This document shows positions 1 to 8,650 of a DNA stretch of 64,000 bases, in pieces; within the stretch, counting starts at the first letter, position 1; every line of letters starts with the position of its first letter. The notes beneath the pieces are model-generated. The model made no database searches. It saw only the letters and a list, made by a program, of their open reading frames with translations, and was not told the origin of the DNA. The position numbers were made by a program, and so were the translations under genes. Source of the DNA: Pelagimonas varians (lineage in GTDB: Bacteria; Pseudomonadota; Alphaproteobacteria; Rhodobacterales; Rhodobacteraceae); the NCBI RefSeq assembly GCF_003208435.1, contig NZ_QKMF01000009.1, forward strand, positions 62,001-126,000, written 5' to 3'.

Positions 1-2
1 TC

Positions 3-797
3 ATGACAGCAGTTGAGCTTGCCACAGACAACGGCCAGATGGTTTCCGAAAACCTGACAGGTAGCCCTTTGGCCTTGCGCGGTGTGACGGTTTCCTATGG
101 CAGTGAACCTGTGGTGTTTTCGGTCGACATGACGATCGAAGCTGGAACGATGACCGCCATCATCGGGCCAAATGGGGCTGGCAAGTCCACTTTGCTCAAG
201 GCCGCTTTGGGTATTATCAAACCTCTTGCGGGCCGTGTGACCACTTGGGGCGGCTCACTCGACAGCCAACGTGCACGCATTGCCTATGTTCCGCAGCGGG
301 CCAGCATAGATTGGGATTTCCCGACGCAGGTGCGCGATGTGGTAATGATGGGCCTGTTCCGTGAATTGGGCCTGTTGCGCCGTGTTCGTGCCAAACATCA
401 TGCAAAGGTCATGGAATGCCTCACCCGCGTCGGCATGCAAGATTTCGCGGATCGCCAGATTGGTCAGCTGTCCGGTGGCCAACAGCAGCGTGTGTTCCTT
501 GCTCGCGCTTTGGCACAAGAGGCGGATCTATATTTGCTGGATGAACCTTTTGCAGGGGTCGATGCCGCAACCGAAGCCGCGATTATCACCGTTCTCAAGG
601 AATTGCGCAACGAGGGTAAAACCGTTGTGGCCGTGCATCACGATCTATCGACGGTTGAAGATTATTTTGACCGGGTGTTCCTGATCAACCGGCGCCGTAT
701 GGGCGAAGGCTCTGTCGAAGCGGCCTTTACCCAAGACGCCCTGCACGCCACCTATGGCGGCCGTTTGGGGGATGGGCTGATCGCCCGCGCGGGATAA
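3..797 (+). CDS. sitB: Manganese/iron ABC transporter ATP-binding protein (SitB/MntB/ZnuC family)
   Basis: Cytoplasmic ATPase that powers a metal-ion importer. The 264-residue protein has a Walker A motif GPNGAGKS near residues 55-62, a Q-loop (YVPQR) near 95, the ABC signature LSGGQQQR near 156, a Walker B motif ending [10 protein letters not shown] near 176, and the switch histidine in VAVHHD near 208. Two permeases of the metal (ABC-3) family follow directly, which fixes the role as divalent metal uptake rather than amino acid or sugar uptake. The start codon sits in ATGA at the window edge, so an upstream gene, probably the periplasmic metal-binding protein, may end there with a 4-base overlap. 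Whether the metal is Mn, Fe or Zn cannot be told from the ATPase; SitABCD-type operons in this group usually carry manganese. Confidence 0.9.
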   Translation: MTAVELATDNGQMVSENLTGSPLALRGVTVSYGSEPVVFSVDMTIEAGTMTAIIGPNGAGKSTLLKAALGIIKPLAGRVTTWGGSLDSQRARIAYVPQRASIDWDFPTQVRDVVMMGLFRELGLLRRVRAKHHAKVMECLTRVGMQDFADRQIGQLSGGQQQRVFLARALAQEADLYLLDEPFAGVDAATEAAIITVLKELRNEGKTVVAVHHDLSTVEDYFDRVFLINRRRMGEGSVEAAFTQDALHATYGGRLGDGLIARAG

Positions 798-802
798 TCC
801 CA

Positions 803-1999
803 ATGTTCGAAGCGCTAACTCTTCAGCTCGGTTACAACGCCGTATTGGTGACGCTTGGCAGTACCGCTTTGGGCGTGGCTGCTGGCGCGGTCGGGGCGTT
901 TTTGTACTTGCGCAAGCGGGCCTTGGTATCTGATGCCATCAGCCACGCAACCTTGCCCGGTTTGGCGTTGGCGTTTCTGGTTATGGTTGGTTTTGGCGGC
1001 GACGGGCGTTTTTTGCCCGGATTGATGCTCGGGTCGGCTTTGTCCGCATGGGCAGGCCTTTATGCCGTGAGCTGGATCACCCGCAAAACCCGTTTGCCCG
1101 AAGACGCCGCCATTGGCGCTGTTCTGTCGGTCTTTTTCGGCTTTGGCATTGTGCTACTTACAGTCATCCAAACCATGCAATCAGGCCGCCAAGCCGGCCT
1201 CGAAGGCTTCTTGCTCGGATCGACCGCAGGCATGCTGCGCAGCGACGCACTGGTGATCGCCGCGGGCGGGGCCATTGTACTGGGGGCAACGATCCTGCTG
1301 CGCCGCCCAATGCTGATGACCGCCTTCGACGAAGGCTATGCCCAAGTGCAGGGCCTGAACACGGCGCGCATAGATATGGCGTTGATGGTTCTGGTTCTGG
1401 CCGTCACGGTTGTGGGGCTAAAAATCGTCGGCTTGATTTTGATTGTCGCGATGCTGATCATCCCCGCTGTAGCCGCGCGGTTCTGGACGGAAAACGCCAG
1501 CCGCGTTGCACAATTGGCAGCCTTGTTTGGTGGAATGTCCGGTTATATCGGGGCTGCATTATCGGCCACTGCACCGGATCTGCCCACTGGTCCGATCATC
1601 GTTCTGGTCTCTTTTACGCTCTTTGCTTTGTCCTTGCTGCTGGCCCCGTCGCGCGGCGTCCTCGCCTCGGCCCTGCGTCATCGCCAATTGCAGCACGAGG
1701 TCCACCTGCGCCAAGGCCTGCTGGCCCTTGCCCATGGGCAACCTGTGTATGAAAGCCTGACCCAACGTATGCTGCGGTCACGCGGATTGATGCGCGCCGA
1801 CGGCGTCCCCACCGACAAAGGCCGCAACGCAGCAGCGCAGGCCTTGCTGGATGAAAACCGCTGGCAAGCGTTGCGCCGCATTGAAACGCTGTCCAGCCTT
1901 GCCGTTCGTGACGACGGGCTGACCCGGATTGGTGATGTTCTGACCCCCGATCAAGTCAAGTTGCTGGATGCACGCCTCAGCCCGCAAGGAGCTGCCTGA
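803..1999 (+). CDS. sitC: Manganese/iron ABC transporter permease with C-terminal winged-helix-like extension
   Basis: Inner-membrane channel subunit of the metal importer. About 285 residues of hydrophobic ABC-3 family sequence carry the family-type motif RALVSDAISHATLPG near residue 38 and the coupling-region-like stretch FDEGYAQVQGL near 175. Unlike SitD next door, the protein continues for about 110 polar residues (roughly 288-398) ending in a pattern (QRMLRSRGLMRADGVPT, then DGLTRIGDVLT) resembling the winged-helix extension found on some Mn/Fe permeases and related to DtxR-like regulators. It starts 5 bases after sitB and its stop overlaps the sitD start (TGATG). The function of the tail is inference. 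Confidence 0.9.
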   Translation: MFEALTLQLGYNAVLVTLGSTALGVAAGAVGAFLYLRKRALVSDAISHATLPGLALAFLVMVGFGGDGRFLPGLMLGSALSAWAGLYAVSWITRKTRLPEDAAIGAVLSVFFGFGIVLLTVIQTMQSGRQAGLEGFLLGSTAGMLRSDALVIAAGGAIVLGATILLRRPMLMTAFDEGYAQVQGLNTARIDMALMVLVLAVTVVGLKIVGLILIVAMLIIPAVAARFWTENASRVAQLAALFGGMSGYIGAALSATAPDLPTGPIIVLVSFTLFALSLLLAPSRGVLASALRHRQLQHEVHLRQGLLALAHGQPVYESLTQRMLRSRGLMRADGVPTDKGRNAAAQALLDENRWQALRRIETLSSLAVRDDGLTRIGDVLTPDQVKLLDARLSPQGAA

Positions 2000-2904
2000 T
2001 GGGTTATGAATTTGTCGCCCTGTCGCTGCCGCCAATCGTGATCGGCATGTTGGCCGCTATGGCCTGCGCCCTGCCCGGAAACTTTTTATTGCTGCGCCGC
2101 CAATCCTTGATTGGTGACGCGATTTCGCATGTCGTTCTGCCCGGCATTGTTGTAGCCTTTTTGATCACCGGCGTGATTTCCACCATCCCCATGATGTTCG
2201 GGGCCGCAGCCGCAGCCCTCGTGGCCGTTGTGTTGATCGAAGCCATTCGCCGCCTTGGAAAAGTCGAACCCGGTGCGGCGATGGGCGTGGTGTTTACCGC
2301 CATGTTTGCTGGCGGTGTGCTGCTATTGGAACAATCAGACACCTCAGGCGTTCACCTAGATGTGGAACACGCGCTTTATGGAAACCTCGAAAGCCTGATC
2401 TGGCTCGATGCGGTTGGCTGGTCCTCGCTGGCCGATCCTGCGGCCTTGTCTGGCCTACCACCCGAACTGCTGCGAATGGCCTTGGCGCTGCTTGTTGTTG
2501 CAGGTCTGACCTGGCTGTTTTGGCGTCCCTTGAAACTGTCCACCTTCGACGAAGGCTTTGCCCGTTCGGTAGGCCTGCCCACGGGCCTTATCGGTCTTGG
2601 AATCGTTGTTATGGCTGCTTTGGCCGCTGTCGCCGCCTTTGATGCTGTGGGGTCCATCATCGTGATCGCGATGTTCATCTGTCCACCTGCGGCAGCGCGT
2701 CTGATGACCAACCGTCTCGAATCACAAATAGGCTGGTCGATGGTCTTTGCCTGCCTGTCGGCGATCATCGGATATGTGCTGGCGGGTTATGGCCCCATGT
2801 GGATTGGTGCAGCGGCCTCTGTCTCGGCAGCGGGTATGATTGCCACAGTGTCCGGCTTAATCCTTGCAATCACAGCTCTTTTCGCGCCGCACCGCCGCGC
2901 ATAG
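1999..2904 (+). CDS. sitD: Manganese/iron ABC transporter permease
   Basis: Second channel subunit of the importer, 301 residues, with about eight predicted membrane segments and no soluble tail. It shares with SitC the motif SLIGDAISHVVLPGI near residue 35 and the FDEGFARSVGL coupling-type segment near 186. The start codon shares a base with the sitC stop, so the three genes form one translationally coupled operon. SitC and SitD probably form a heterodimer. I see no strong terminator before the next gene, which starts 47 bases on. Confidence 0.9.
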   Translation: MGYEFVALSLPPIVIGMLAAMACALPGNFLLLRRQSLIGDAISHVVLPGIVVAFLITGVISTIPMMFGAAAAALVAVVLIEAIRRLGKVEPGAAMGVVFTAMFAGGVLLLEQSDTSGVHLDVEHALYGNLESLIWLDAVGWSSLADPAALSGLPPELLRMALALLVVAGLTWLFWRPLKLSTFDEGFARSVGLPTGLIGLGIVVMAALAAVAAFDAVGSIIVIAMFICPPAAARLMTNRLESQIGWSMVFACLSAIIGYVLAGYGPMWIGAAASVSAAGMIATVSGLILAITALFAPHRRA

Positions 2905-2951
2905 ACTATCACAACCAGACTGACAACTTCGACTCCACAAAAGAACAAAAC

Positions 2952-5930
2952 ATGAATATACTTCATGTCATGTTTGCCGAGCTTTGCATAACCTCCAACT
3001 TCACCTTTCTCACCGGGGCTTCTCATCCTGAGGAGTATATGGATCGTGCCGCCCTCATCGGGCTAAGCGCCATTGCCATTGCGGATGTGAATTCCGTTGC
3101 TGGCATCGTACGGGCCCATACCAAAATGCGCGACATCGCGCGGCAAGTGGCCGAGCGCGCCCAGACCGAAACCCAAAATGGCCCCATCGGACCGCCCGCT
3201 CCGATACATCTGCCCAAACCCGCCTCAGCCCATATCAACAATGTCCCGCGCTTGATCCCCGCCGCCCGCCTGCAATTTACCGAAGGAATCGAGGCAACCG
3301 CCCTCGTCGCCAGCCGCGATGGCTGGGCCAAACTGTGCCGCCTGCTGTCAAAAGGGCGCCTACGGGCGGAAAAAGGCAACTGCACCCTATACTTGTCCGA
3401 CCTGCCAGCAGACATGACCGGCCTGCGCCTGATCCTGCATCCCCCTCCACACATACAACACCAGCCGCGCGGCGCGGATGACTGGTTGAACCACGCGCAG
3501 CAACTGACGCGCCGCCTCCCCCAAGGCACATATCTTGCGCTATCGCCCTGCTACGACGGCCAAGACCCATCGCGACTTGATACTCAAGCCAAGCTTGCCC
3601 AGGCCTTGAACATCCCAACCGTTGCCAGCGCCGCGCCGCGTATGCATCACGGGCGCCGCCGCCGTCTCGCCGATGTCCTGACCGCCATCCGCACCGGCAC
3701 CCGCGTTGAAAAGCTCGGGCGCGGCACCCTTGCCAATAGCGAACAGCGCCTGCGCTCCGAACTCGAAATGCGCCGCATCCTCGGCCCTCACGCGGATGCC
3801 GCCGCACGCGCTGCAACACTGGCCGAAGCCTGCCAATTCGATCTCGGCTCCCTGCGCTACGAATATCCATCCGAGGTCGCACAAAATGAAACCGCCCCGG
3901 AACGCCTGCGCCGCCTTGCCCTCAAAGGTCTACGCTGGCGTTATCCAGATGGTGCCACCGACAAAGTGCGGTCCATGCTGGAACATGAACTGACACTTAT
4001 CGGCAAACTCAAATACGAACCATACTTCTTAACTGTTCGCGACATCGTCACCTTTGCCCGATCCCGCAATATCTTGTGTCAGGGTCGCGGCTCTGCGGCC
4101 AATTCCGTGGTCTGCTTTTGCCTTGGCGTTACCTCTGTCAGCCCCGAAATCGGCACAATGGTGTTCGAACGGTTTGTCTCGGAAGCCCGCGACGAACCAC
4201 CGGATATTGACGTTGATTTTGAACATGAACGCCGCGAAGAGGTCATCCAGCACATCTATGAACGCTACGGTCGCCACCGTGCCGGCCTATGTGCTACCGT
4301 CATCCATTACCGCGGCAAACGCGCCATCCGCGAAGTCGGCACCGCCATGGGCCTTACCCAAGACACCATCGGCGCACTCAGCTCACAGCTCTGGGGGTTC
4401 TTCTCGGCCAAAGGGCTCGAGGAAAGCCGCATGCGTGAAATTGGCCTTGATCCAAACGATCGCCAGCTGCAACTGACCTTGGAACTGGTCACAGAAATCA
4501 TCGGGTTTCCGCGCCACTTGTCACAACATGTGGGCGGCTTTATCGTCACCGAAGGGCGGCTTGACGAACTGGTTCCGATTGAAAATGCCAGCATGGAGGA
4601 CCGCACGGTTATCTGCTGGGACAAAGATGACATCGACGCGCTTGGCATCCTCAAGGTCGATGTGCTGTCGCTCGGCATGTTAACGTGTATCCGCAAGGGC
4701 TTTGATCTGATCGCCCGCCACCACGGCCAAACACACACGCTGGCGACCCTGCCTCCAGAAGACCCACGCGTGTACGATATGCTCTGCAAGGCCGACAGCA
4801 TCGGCGTGTTTCAGGTCGAATCCCGTGCGCAGATGAATTTTCTGCCGCGGATGAAGCCGCGCAATTTTTACGATCTGGTTATCGAAGTCGCCATCATCCG
4901 CCCCGGCCCGATCCAAGGCGACATGGTCCACCCCTACATCCGCCGCCGCAATGGTGAAGAAGCCGTCAGCTTCCCTTCTGATGAACTTGGGGCTGTCTTG
5001 GGCAAAACCATGGGCGTGCCGCTGTTCCAAGAGCAAGCCATGCAAATTGCCATTATCGGCGCAGGTTTTACCCCGACCGAAGCCGACCGGCTCCGCCGCT
5101 CCCTCGCCACCTTCAAGAAACACGGCAACGTATCCGAGTTCCGCAACCTCTTTATGCGCGGCATGCGCAAGAACGGCTATGAAGACGATTTCGCGGCCCG
5201 CTGCTTTTCCCAAATCGAAGGTTTTGGATCGTACGGTTTTCCCGAAAGTCATGCCGCCAGCTTTGCCTTGCTGGTCTATGCCTCAGCTTGGATCAAACAC
5301 CACTACCCCGGCATCTTTGCTTGCGCGCTGCTAAATTCCCAGCCCATGGGGTTTTATGCCCCCGCGCAGATCGTCCGCGACGCCCGCGAACATCACGTCA
5401 GCGTGCGCCCAGTCTGCATCAACGCCAGTTTTTGGGACAATGTCATGGAACCCGACGACCAAGGGCGATTGACCCTGCGCCTTGGCTTTCGTCAGGTCAA
5501 AGGCCTGCGCGAAGAAGATGCAAGCTGGCTAACAGTGGCACGCGGCAACGGGTATCAATCCGTGCGGGATGTCTGGCGCAAGGCAGGGCTTGGCCCCGAT
5601 ATTCTGACGCGACTGGCCGAAGCCGATGCCTTTGCAACCACTGGTCTGACCAGACGCGAGGCACTTTGGGATACCAAGGCCTTAGCCAAAGGCCCCGAAC
5701 TGCCACTTTTTGCATTGGATATGGACGGTGAGGCCATCCATGAACCTACTACGCAACTGCCAAGGATGCGCCCCGGAGAAGAGGTTGTTGAAGATTACGT
5801 CTCCACACGCCTATCCCTGCGCGGCCATCCATTGGGCTTGCTGCGGCACTTTTTAACGCCATCGCCTGCGGCGGGCAGGTTAGGGGCCAGCCCCTCTGCG
5901 GGAAACCCGCATTCACCCCGGGATATTTAA
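2952..5930 (+). CDS. dnaE2: Error-prone DNA polymerase DnaE2 (ImuC), C-terminally truncated
   Basis: C-family polymerase used for translesion synthesis and damage-induced mutagenesis. The 992-residue product starts with the PHP domain (SNFTFLTGASHPEEY near residue 14) and contains the palm with catalytic aspartates in PDIDVDFE near residue 417. It ends abruptly after a segment that aligns with the LSLRGHPLGLLR region of DnaE2; the last 20 or so residues are encoded by a GC-rich intergenic repeat. The usual last ~100 residues, an OB-fold region, are missing, and family members are normally about 1,050-1,150 residues. The start is chosen at the ATG 47 bases after sitD; an ATG at 2970 is also possible. 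No imuA or imuB partner precedes it and no LexA box (GAAC-N7-GTTC) is seen. It may be a degraded gene or a protein with its polymerase core intact. Confidence 0.85.
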   Translation: MNILHVMFAELCITSNFTFLTGASHPEEYMDRAALIGLSAIAIADVNSVAGIVRAHTKMRDIARQVAERAQTETQNGPIGPPAPIHLPKPASAHINNVPRLIPAARLQFTEGIEATALVASRDGWAKLCRLLSKGRLRAEKGNCTLYLSDLPADMTGLRLILHPPPHIQHQPRGADDWLNHAQQLTRRLPQGTYLALSPCYDGQDPSRLDTQAKLAQALNIPTVASAAPRMHHGRRRRLADVLTAIRTGTRVEKLGRGTLANSEQRLRSELEMRRILGPHADAAARAATLAEACQFDLGSLRYEYPSEVAQNETAPERLRRLALKGLRWRYPDGATDKVRSMLEHELTLIGKLKYEPYFLTVRDIVTFARSRNILCQGRGSAANSVVCFCLGVTSVSPEIGTMVFERFVSEARDEPPDIDVDFEHERREEVIQHIYERYGRHRAGLCATVIHYRGKRAIREVGTAMGLTQDTIGALSSQLWGFFSAKGLEESRMREIGLDPNDRQLQLTLELVTEIIGFPRHLSQHVGGFIVTEGRLDELVPIENASMEDRTVICWDKDDIDALGILKVDVLSLGMLTCIRKGFDLIARHHGQTHTLATLPPEDPRVYDMLCKADSIGVFQVESRAQMNFLPRMKPRNFYDLVIEVAIIRPGPIQGDMVHPYIRRRNGEEAVSFPSDELGAVLGKTMGVPLFQEQAMQIAIIGAGFTPTEADRLRRSLATFKKHGNVSEFRNLFMRGMRKNGYEDDFAARCFSQIEGFGSYGFPESHAASFALLVYASAWIKHHYPGIFACALLNSQPMGFYAPAQIVRDAREHHVSVRPVCINASFWDNVMEPDDQGRLTLRLGFRQVKGLREEDASWLTVARGNGYQSVRDVWRKAGLGPDILTRLAEADAFATTGLTRREALWDTKALAKGPELPLFALDMDGEAIHEPTTQLPRMRPGEEVVEDYVSTRLSLRGHPLGLLRHFLTPSPAAGRLGASPSAGNPHSPRDI

Positions 5931-5942
5931 GGACAGAAGAAG
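5864..5942 (+). repeat. Dispersed palindromic intergenic repeat, copy 1
   Basis: This stretch has two small hairpins (AGGGGC/GCCCCT at 5882-5895 and TGCGGG/CCCGCA at 5897-5911) followed by the core CACCCCGGGATATTT and GGACAGAAGAA. The core recurs inverted at 5958-5990 and again at 17681-17710. The dnaE2 stop codon at 5928-5930 lies inside the core, so the polymerase frame reads into the repeat. Confidence 0.75.
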
Positions 5943-5957
5943 TCAAAATGCCTCAAT

Positions 5958-5990
5958 CTTCTTCTGTCTCTAAATATCCCCGCCGGAGGC
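5958..5990 (-). repeat. Dispersed palindromic intergenic repeat, copy 2 (inverted)
   Basis: Read on the minus strand this is GCCTCCGGCGGGGATATTT followed by AGAGACAGAAGAAG, the same element as copy 1. The two copies face each other with a 15-base loop (5943-5957), giving a 23-base arm with two mismatches at 5920-5942 and 5958-5980. It sits between the convergent dnaE2 and aminotransferase genes. Confidence 0.7.
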
Positions 5991-6054
5991 TTCTAGCCTC
6001 ACAAGACAAAGCAACATCTACCTCAAAGCACGCCGCACAAAAAGCGCACCAACG

Positions 6055-6080
6055 TAAAACCCCCGCCTTTAGAGCGGGGA
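6055..6080 (-). terminator. Intrinsic terminator of the aminotransferase operon
   Basis: On the minus strand the hairpin CCCCGC-TCTAAAG-GCGGGG (6061-6079) is followed by GTTTTAC. It lies about 45 bases past the stop of the minus-strand aminotransferase gene. Confidence 0.7.
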
Positions 6081-6125
6081 TTGACTTATCCAGGCGGGCC
6101 CACCCACATTTCCTAGTAGTAGTTC

Positions 6126-7310
6126 CTACATGCCGACTTTGATGATCGCATCGGCCAAGATCGGCACCGTCTGCTTGTTCAAACCCGCAATATTCAGCCG
6201 GGAATCGCCAACCATGTAAATCCCATGCTCGTCGCGCAGTTTTTGAACCAGCTCACCCGACGCGCCCAGTCGCGAGAACATACCGCGATGTTGGGCGATA
6301 AACCCAAATCTGTCCGACCCTGACGCACGCTGCAATTCAGACGCCAGCAGTTCGCGCAGCCCCAGCATAGAATTGCGGACTTCTTCAAGCTCTGCAGCCC
6401 AATCAGCCCTCAGTGCTGGATCAGTCAAGACCATGGTCACAACACGCGCCCCATGATCGGGCGGGAAAGAATAATTCTGGCGGTTCAAAAACGCCAAAGT
6501 GCCTTGGTTCAACGATGTCTTCGAGGGGTCCGCAGATACGGCCATCAACAGGCCAGTCCGCTCACGGTACACACCGAAGTTTTTGGAACAGCTTGCCGCG
6601 ATAAGGCATTCGGGAACAGATGACGCGACCAAACGCACAGCCGCAGCGTCTTGCTCTAATCCATCGCCAAAGCCCTGATAGGCGATATCGATCATTGGAA
6701 CCGCGCCGGTTTTGTTCAACAGGTCCACGACCGCTTGCCATTGGACAAGGTTCAGGTTCGCACCAGTCGGGTTGTGGCAGCAGCCGTGCAGCAAGACAAG
6801 ATCACCCGGACCAGCTTTGCCCAGATCCTCCATCATCGCATCAAAATTCACGCCGCGGGTTTCACCATCGAAATAGCGATAGCTCACCACTTCGATGCCC
6901 AGATAGTTCAGGATCGAAACATGGTTTGGCCAAGTTGGATCAGACACAAACACCCGGACATCAGGATTTGCCAATCGTGCCATTTCAAAGGCCTGACGCA
7001 CCGCGCCGGTGCCACCGGGTGTCGCAACCGCAGCCACATTACCGCGTGCAACGGCATCCGAAAGCACCAGATTGATCATAGCATCTGCAAACGCAGGATC
7101 ACCGGCAAGGCCGGTATAAGCTTTGGTATCTTGCTCTTCCCAAAGCTTCTTTTCTGCCGCTTTTACAGCGCGCATGATCGGTGTTTTGCCGGTGGCATCT
7201 TTGTAAACGCCGACGCCAAGATCAATTTTATCTTCGCGCGGGTCTTCGCGGTACAGCTGCATCAACTGCAAAATTTTATCTGCAGGTTGTTCTTTGAGAG
7301 TCTCGAACAT
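6126..7310 (-). CDS. tyrB: Aspartate/aromatic amino acid aminotransferase (class I, PLP)
   Basis: Cytoplasmic PLP enzyme that moves amino groups between aspartate or aromatic amino acids and 2-oxoglutarate. The 394-residue protein has the AspC/TyrB subgroup layout: N-terminal IDLGVGVYKD near residue 30, HNPTGANL near 174, and the PLP lysine in SCSKNFGVYRERTG near residue 240. The start is the ATG at 7308-7310, whose A is the last base of the sseA stop (TGATG), so translation is coupled to sseA. Pairing with a mercaptopyruvate sulfurtransferase fits a cysteine route: transamination of cysteine to 3-mercaptopyruvate, then sulfur transfer. Whether the main substrate is aspartate or an aromatic amino acid cannot be decided from sequence. 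Confidence 0.9.
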   Translation of the reverse strand: MFETLKEQPADKILQLMQLYREDPREDKIDLGVGVYKDATGKTPIMRAVKAAEKKLWEEQDTKAYTGLAGDPAFADAMINLVLSDAVARGNVAAVATPGGTGAVRQAFEMARLANPDVRVFVSDPTWPNHVSILNYLGIEVVSYRYFDGETRGVNFDAMMEDLGKAGPGDLVLLHGCCHNPTGANLNLVQWQAVVDLLNKTGAVPMIDIAYQGFGDGLEQDAAAVRLVASSVPECLIAASCSKNFGVYRERTGLLMAVSADPSKTSLNQGTLAFLNRQNYSFPPDHGARVVTMVLTDPALRADWAAELEEVRNSMLGLRELLASELQRASGSDRFGFIAQHRGMFSRLGASGELVQKLRDEHGIYMVGDSRLNIAGLNKQTVPILADAIIKVGM

Positions 7311-8167
7311 CAGTCTTCTCCGGTGGCGACGGGAAGTGTGGGGAACTGCCCCCACTCGCTCCACGACCCGTCATAAAGGGAATGGTCGCGCTTGCCGATC
7401 ACCTCAAGCGCCAAGTTCAGGATCGATGCTGTAACGCCCGATCCACAAGAAGTGATGGCTGGCATACCAAGATCAACGCCCGCAGCCTCGAAGGCTGCCT
7501 TCAAACCAGCCGGATCTTTCATCGTGCCGTCGCCATTTTGCAAAAAGGCATAGTGCACGTTTTTGGCACCCGGTATGTGGCCTGCTCGCATACCTTCGCG
7601 CGGCTCGGGCTCTTCGCCCCGGAACCGGCCCGGTGCGCGGGCGTCGATGATTTCATGGTCGCGCAGTTTTGAAGCCGACGACACTTGCGTGACATCCCGC
7701 ACCAAATGGGCCTGACGGCGCACGGTCATGTGACGGTCGCGAATCACCGGCGGAAGATCTTCGATCTCGCGGCCTTCGGCTTGCCACTTCGGCAATCCGC
7801 CATCCAACACAGCAATATTGTCCTGCCCCATCAAGCGGAAAAGCCACCACACGCGGGCTGCGGAGAACACGCCCGCACCATCATAAACAACAACTTGATG
7901 GCCGTCTCCCACACCCATGGCCCGCAAACGCGACATGAATTTTTCGATTGGCGGCACCATATGCGGCAGCGTCGATCGTTGGTCAGAGACGTCATCAATG
8001 TCAAAGAAGCGCGCGCCCGGAATATGACCGGCTTCATATTCGGCTTTGGCATCGCGGCCCATGGCCGGCAAGTACCAACTTGCATCCAAGATGCGCAAAT
8101 CTGGATCTTTGATATGCTTGGCCAACCAGTCGGTTGAGACCAGCGTTTTGGGATCGTCGTAAGACAT
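7310..8167 (-). CDS. sseA: 3-mercaptopyruvate sulfurtransferase
   Basis: Two-domain rhodanese-family enzyme that moves sulfur from 3-mercaptopyruvate to cyanide or thiols. The N-terminal inactive rhodanese domain spans about residues 8-130 (LRILDASW, AGHIPGARFFD) and the catalytic domain about 160-280 (HEIIDARAPGRF, AGHIPGAKNVHY). The active-site loop CGSGVTA near residue 234 is the mercaptopyruvate-type loop rather than the CRKGVT loop of thiosulfate sulfurtransferases. Length 285 residues is typical. First gene of a two-gene unit with the aminotransferase. Confidence 0.93.
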   Translation of the reverse strand: MSYDDPKTLVSTDWLAKHIKDPDLRILDASWYLPAMGRDAKAEYEAGHIPGARFFDIDDVSDQRSTLPHMVPPIEKFMSRLRAMGVGDGHQVVVYDGAGVFSAARVWWLFRLMGQDNIAVLDGGLPKWQAEGREIEDLPPVIRDRHMTVRRQAHLVRDVTQVSSASKLRDHEIIDARAPGRFRGEEPEPREGMRAGHIPGAKNVHYAFLQNGDGTMKDPAGLKAAFEAAGVDLGMPAITSCGSGVTASILNLALEVIGKRDHSLYDGSWSEWGQFPTLPVATGED

Positions 8168-8208
8168 GGCATACCCCCGGATAATTGGATCAATCCGTCA
8201 ATAGGCCC

Positions 8209-8249
8209 GAGGGGCTGTGCATGCAAGCAGGACTAACCGCACAGCCCTC
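8209..8249. terminator. Long hairpin after the minus-strand 96-residue gene
   Basis: GAGGGGCTGTGC at 8209-8220 pairs with GCACAGCCCTC at 8239-8249 (11 pairs, one bulge), with an 18-base loop. It lies 10 bases past the stop of the minus-strand gene. There is no clear T-tract, so terminator is the likely but unproven role. Confidence 0.45.
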
Positions 8250-8259
8250 AAAATAGCGT

Positions 8260-8550
8260 TTAGCCGGCCATTTTGTTGCGGATGACCCCGACAATCGCCA
8301 AAATCGCCCCGCCGCCAACACCGCCGCCCAGAACCTGGCCAACAATCGAACCGATATCAAGCGAGCCAACCGCGCCCGCAGCACCGGCCATATCGCCCGC
8401 GCCAAGCGTCGACAAAATCGTACTTCCCAAGCCGCCACCGACAATGCCCGCCAGCGTGTTGATGAGCATCCCTTGATTCAAGTTTTTGAGCAAGCCGCCA
8501 GCCGCATTGCCGCCAATTGCGCCTGAAATCAGACCAATAATCATTTCCAT
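8260..8550 (-). CDS. Glycine-rich hydrophobic small membrane protein, unknown function
   Basis: 96 residues, almost entirely Gly, Ala, Ile, Leu and Val, with repeated small-residue patterns (SGAIGGNAAGG, GGGLGST, GGGVGGGAIL) and a short basic end (RNKMAG). Two to three membrane-spanning or membrane-associated helices are likely. The start at 8550 is chosen because GGAGGG lies 8 bases upstream on the minus strand; a longer frame to 8601 has no better site. I do not recognise a characterised family. It resembles small glycine-zipper envelope proteins in composition only. Confidence 0.7.
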   Translation of the reverse strand: MEMIIGLISGAIGGNAAGGLLKNLNQGMLINTLAGIVGGGLGSTILSTLGAGDMAGAAGAVGSLDIGSIVGQVLGGGVGGGAILAIVGVIRNKMAG

Positions 8551-8650
8551 TTGTGTTCCCTCCACACATCCCCGACTTTTCAGGGTTACAGTGCTGACCA
8601 TAGGGAAAAGGCGGCTTCGGGATCACGGGAACAAGCCCCGTTCGTTCCCC

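Noticed and set aside
2905-2975. LexA-type SOS box upstream of dnaE2
   Set aside because: GAAC occurs at 2943, but GTTC is not found at the required spacing.
5864-5990. Possible insertion sequence end or attachment site
   Set aside because: No transposase or integrase is nearby, no target duplication is seen, and the same core occurs at 17661-17710 without a mobile gene; a dispersed palindrome fits better.
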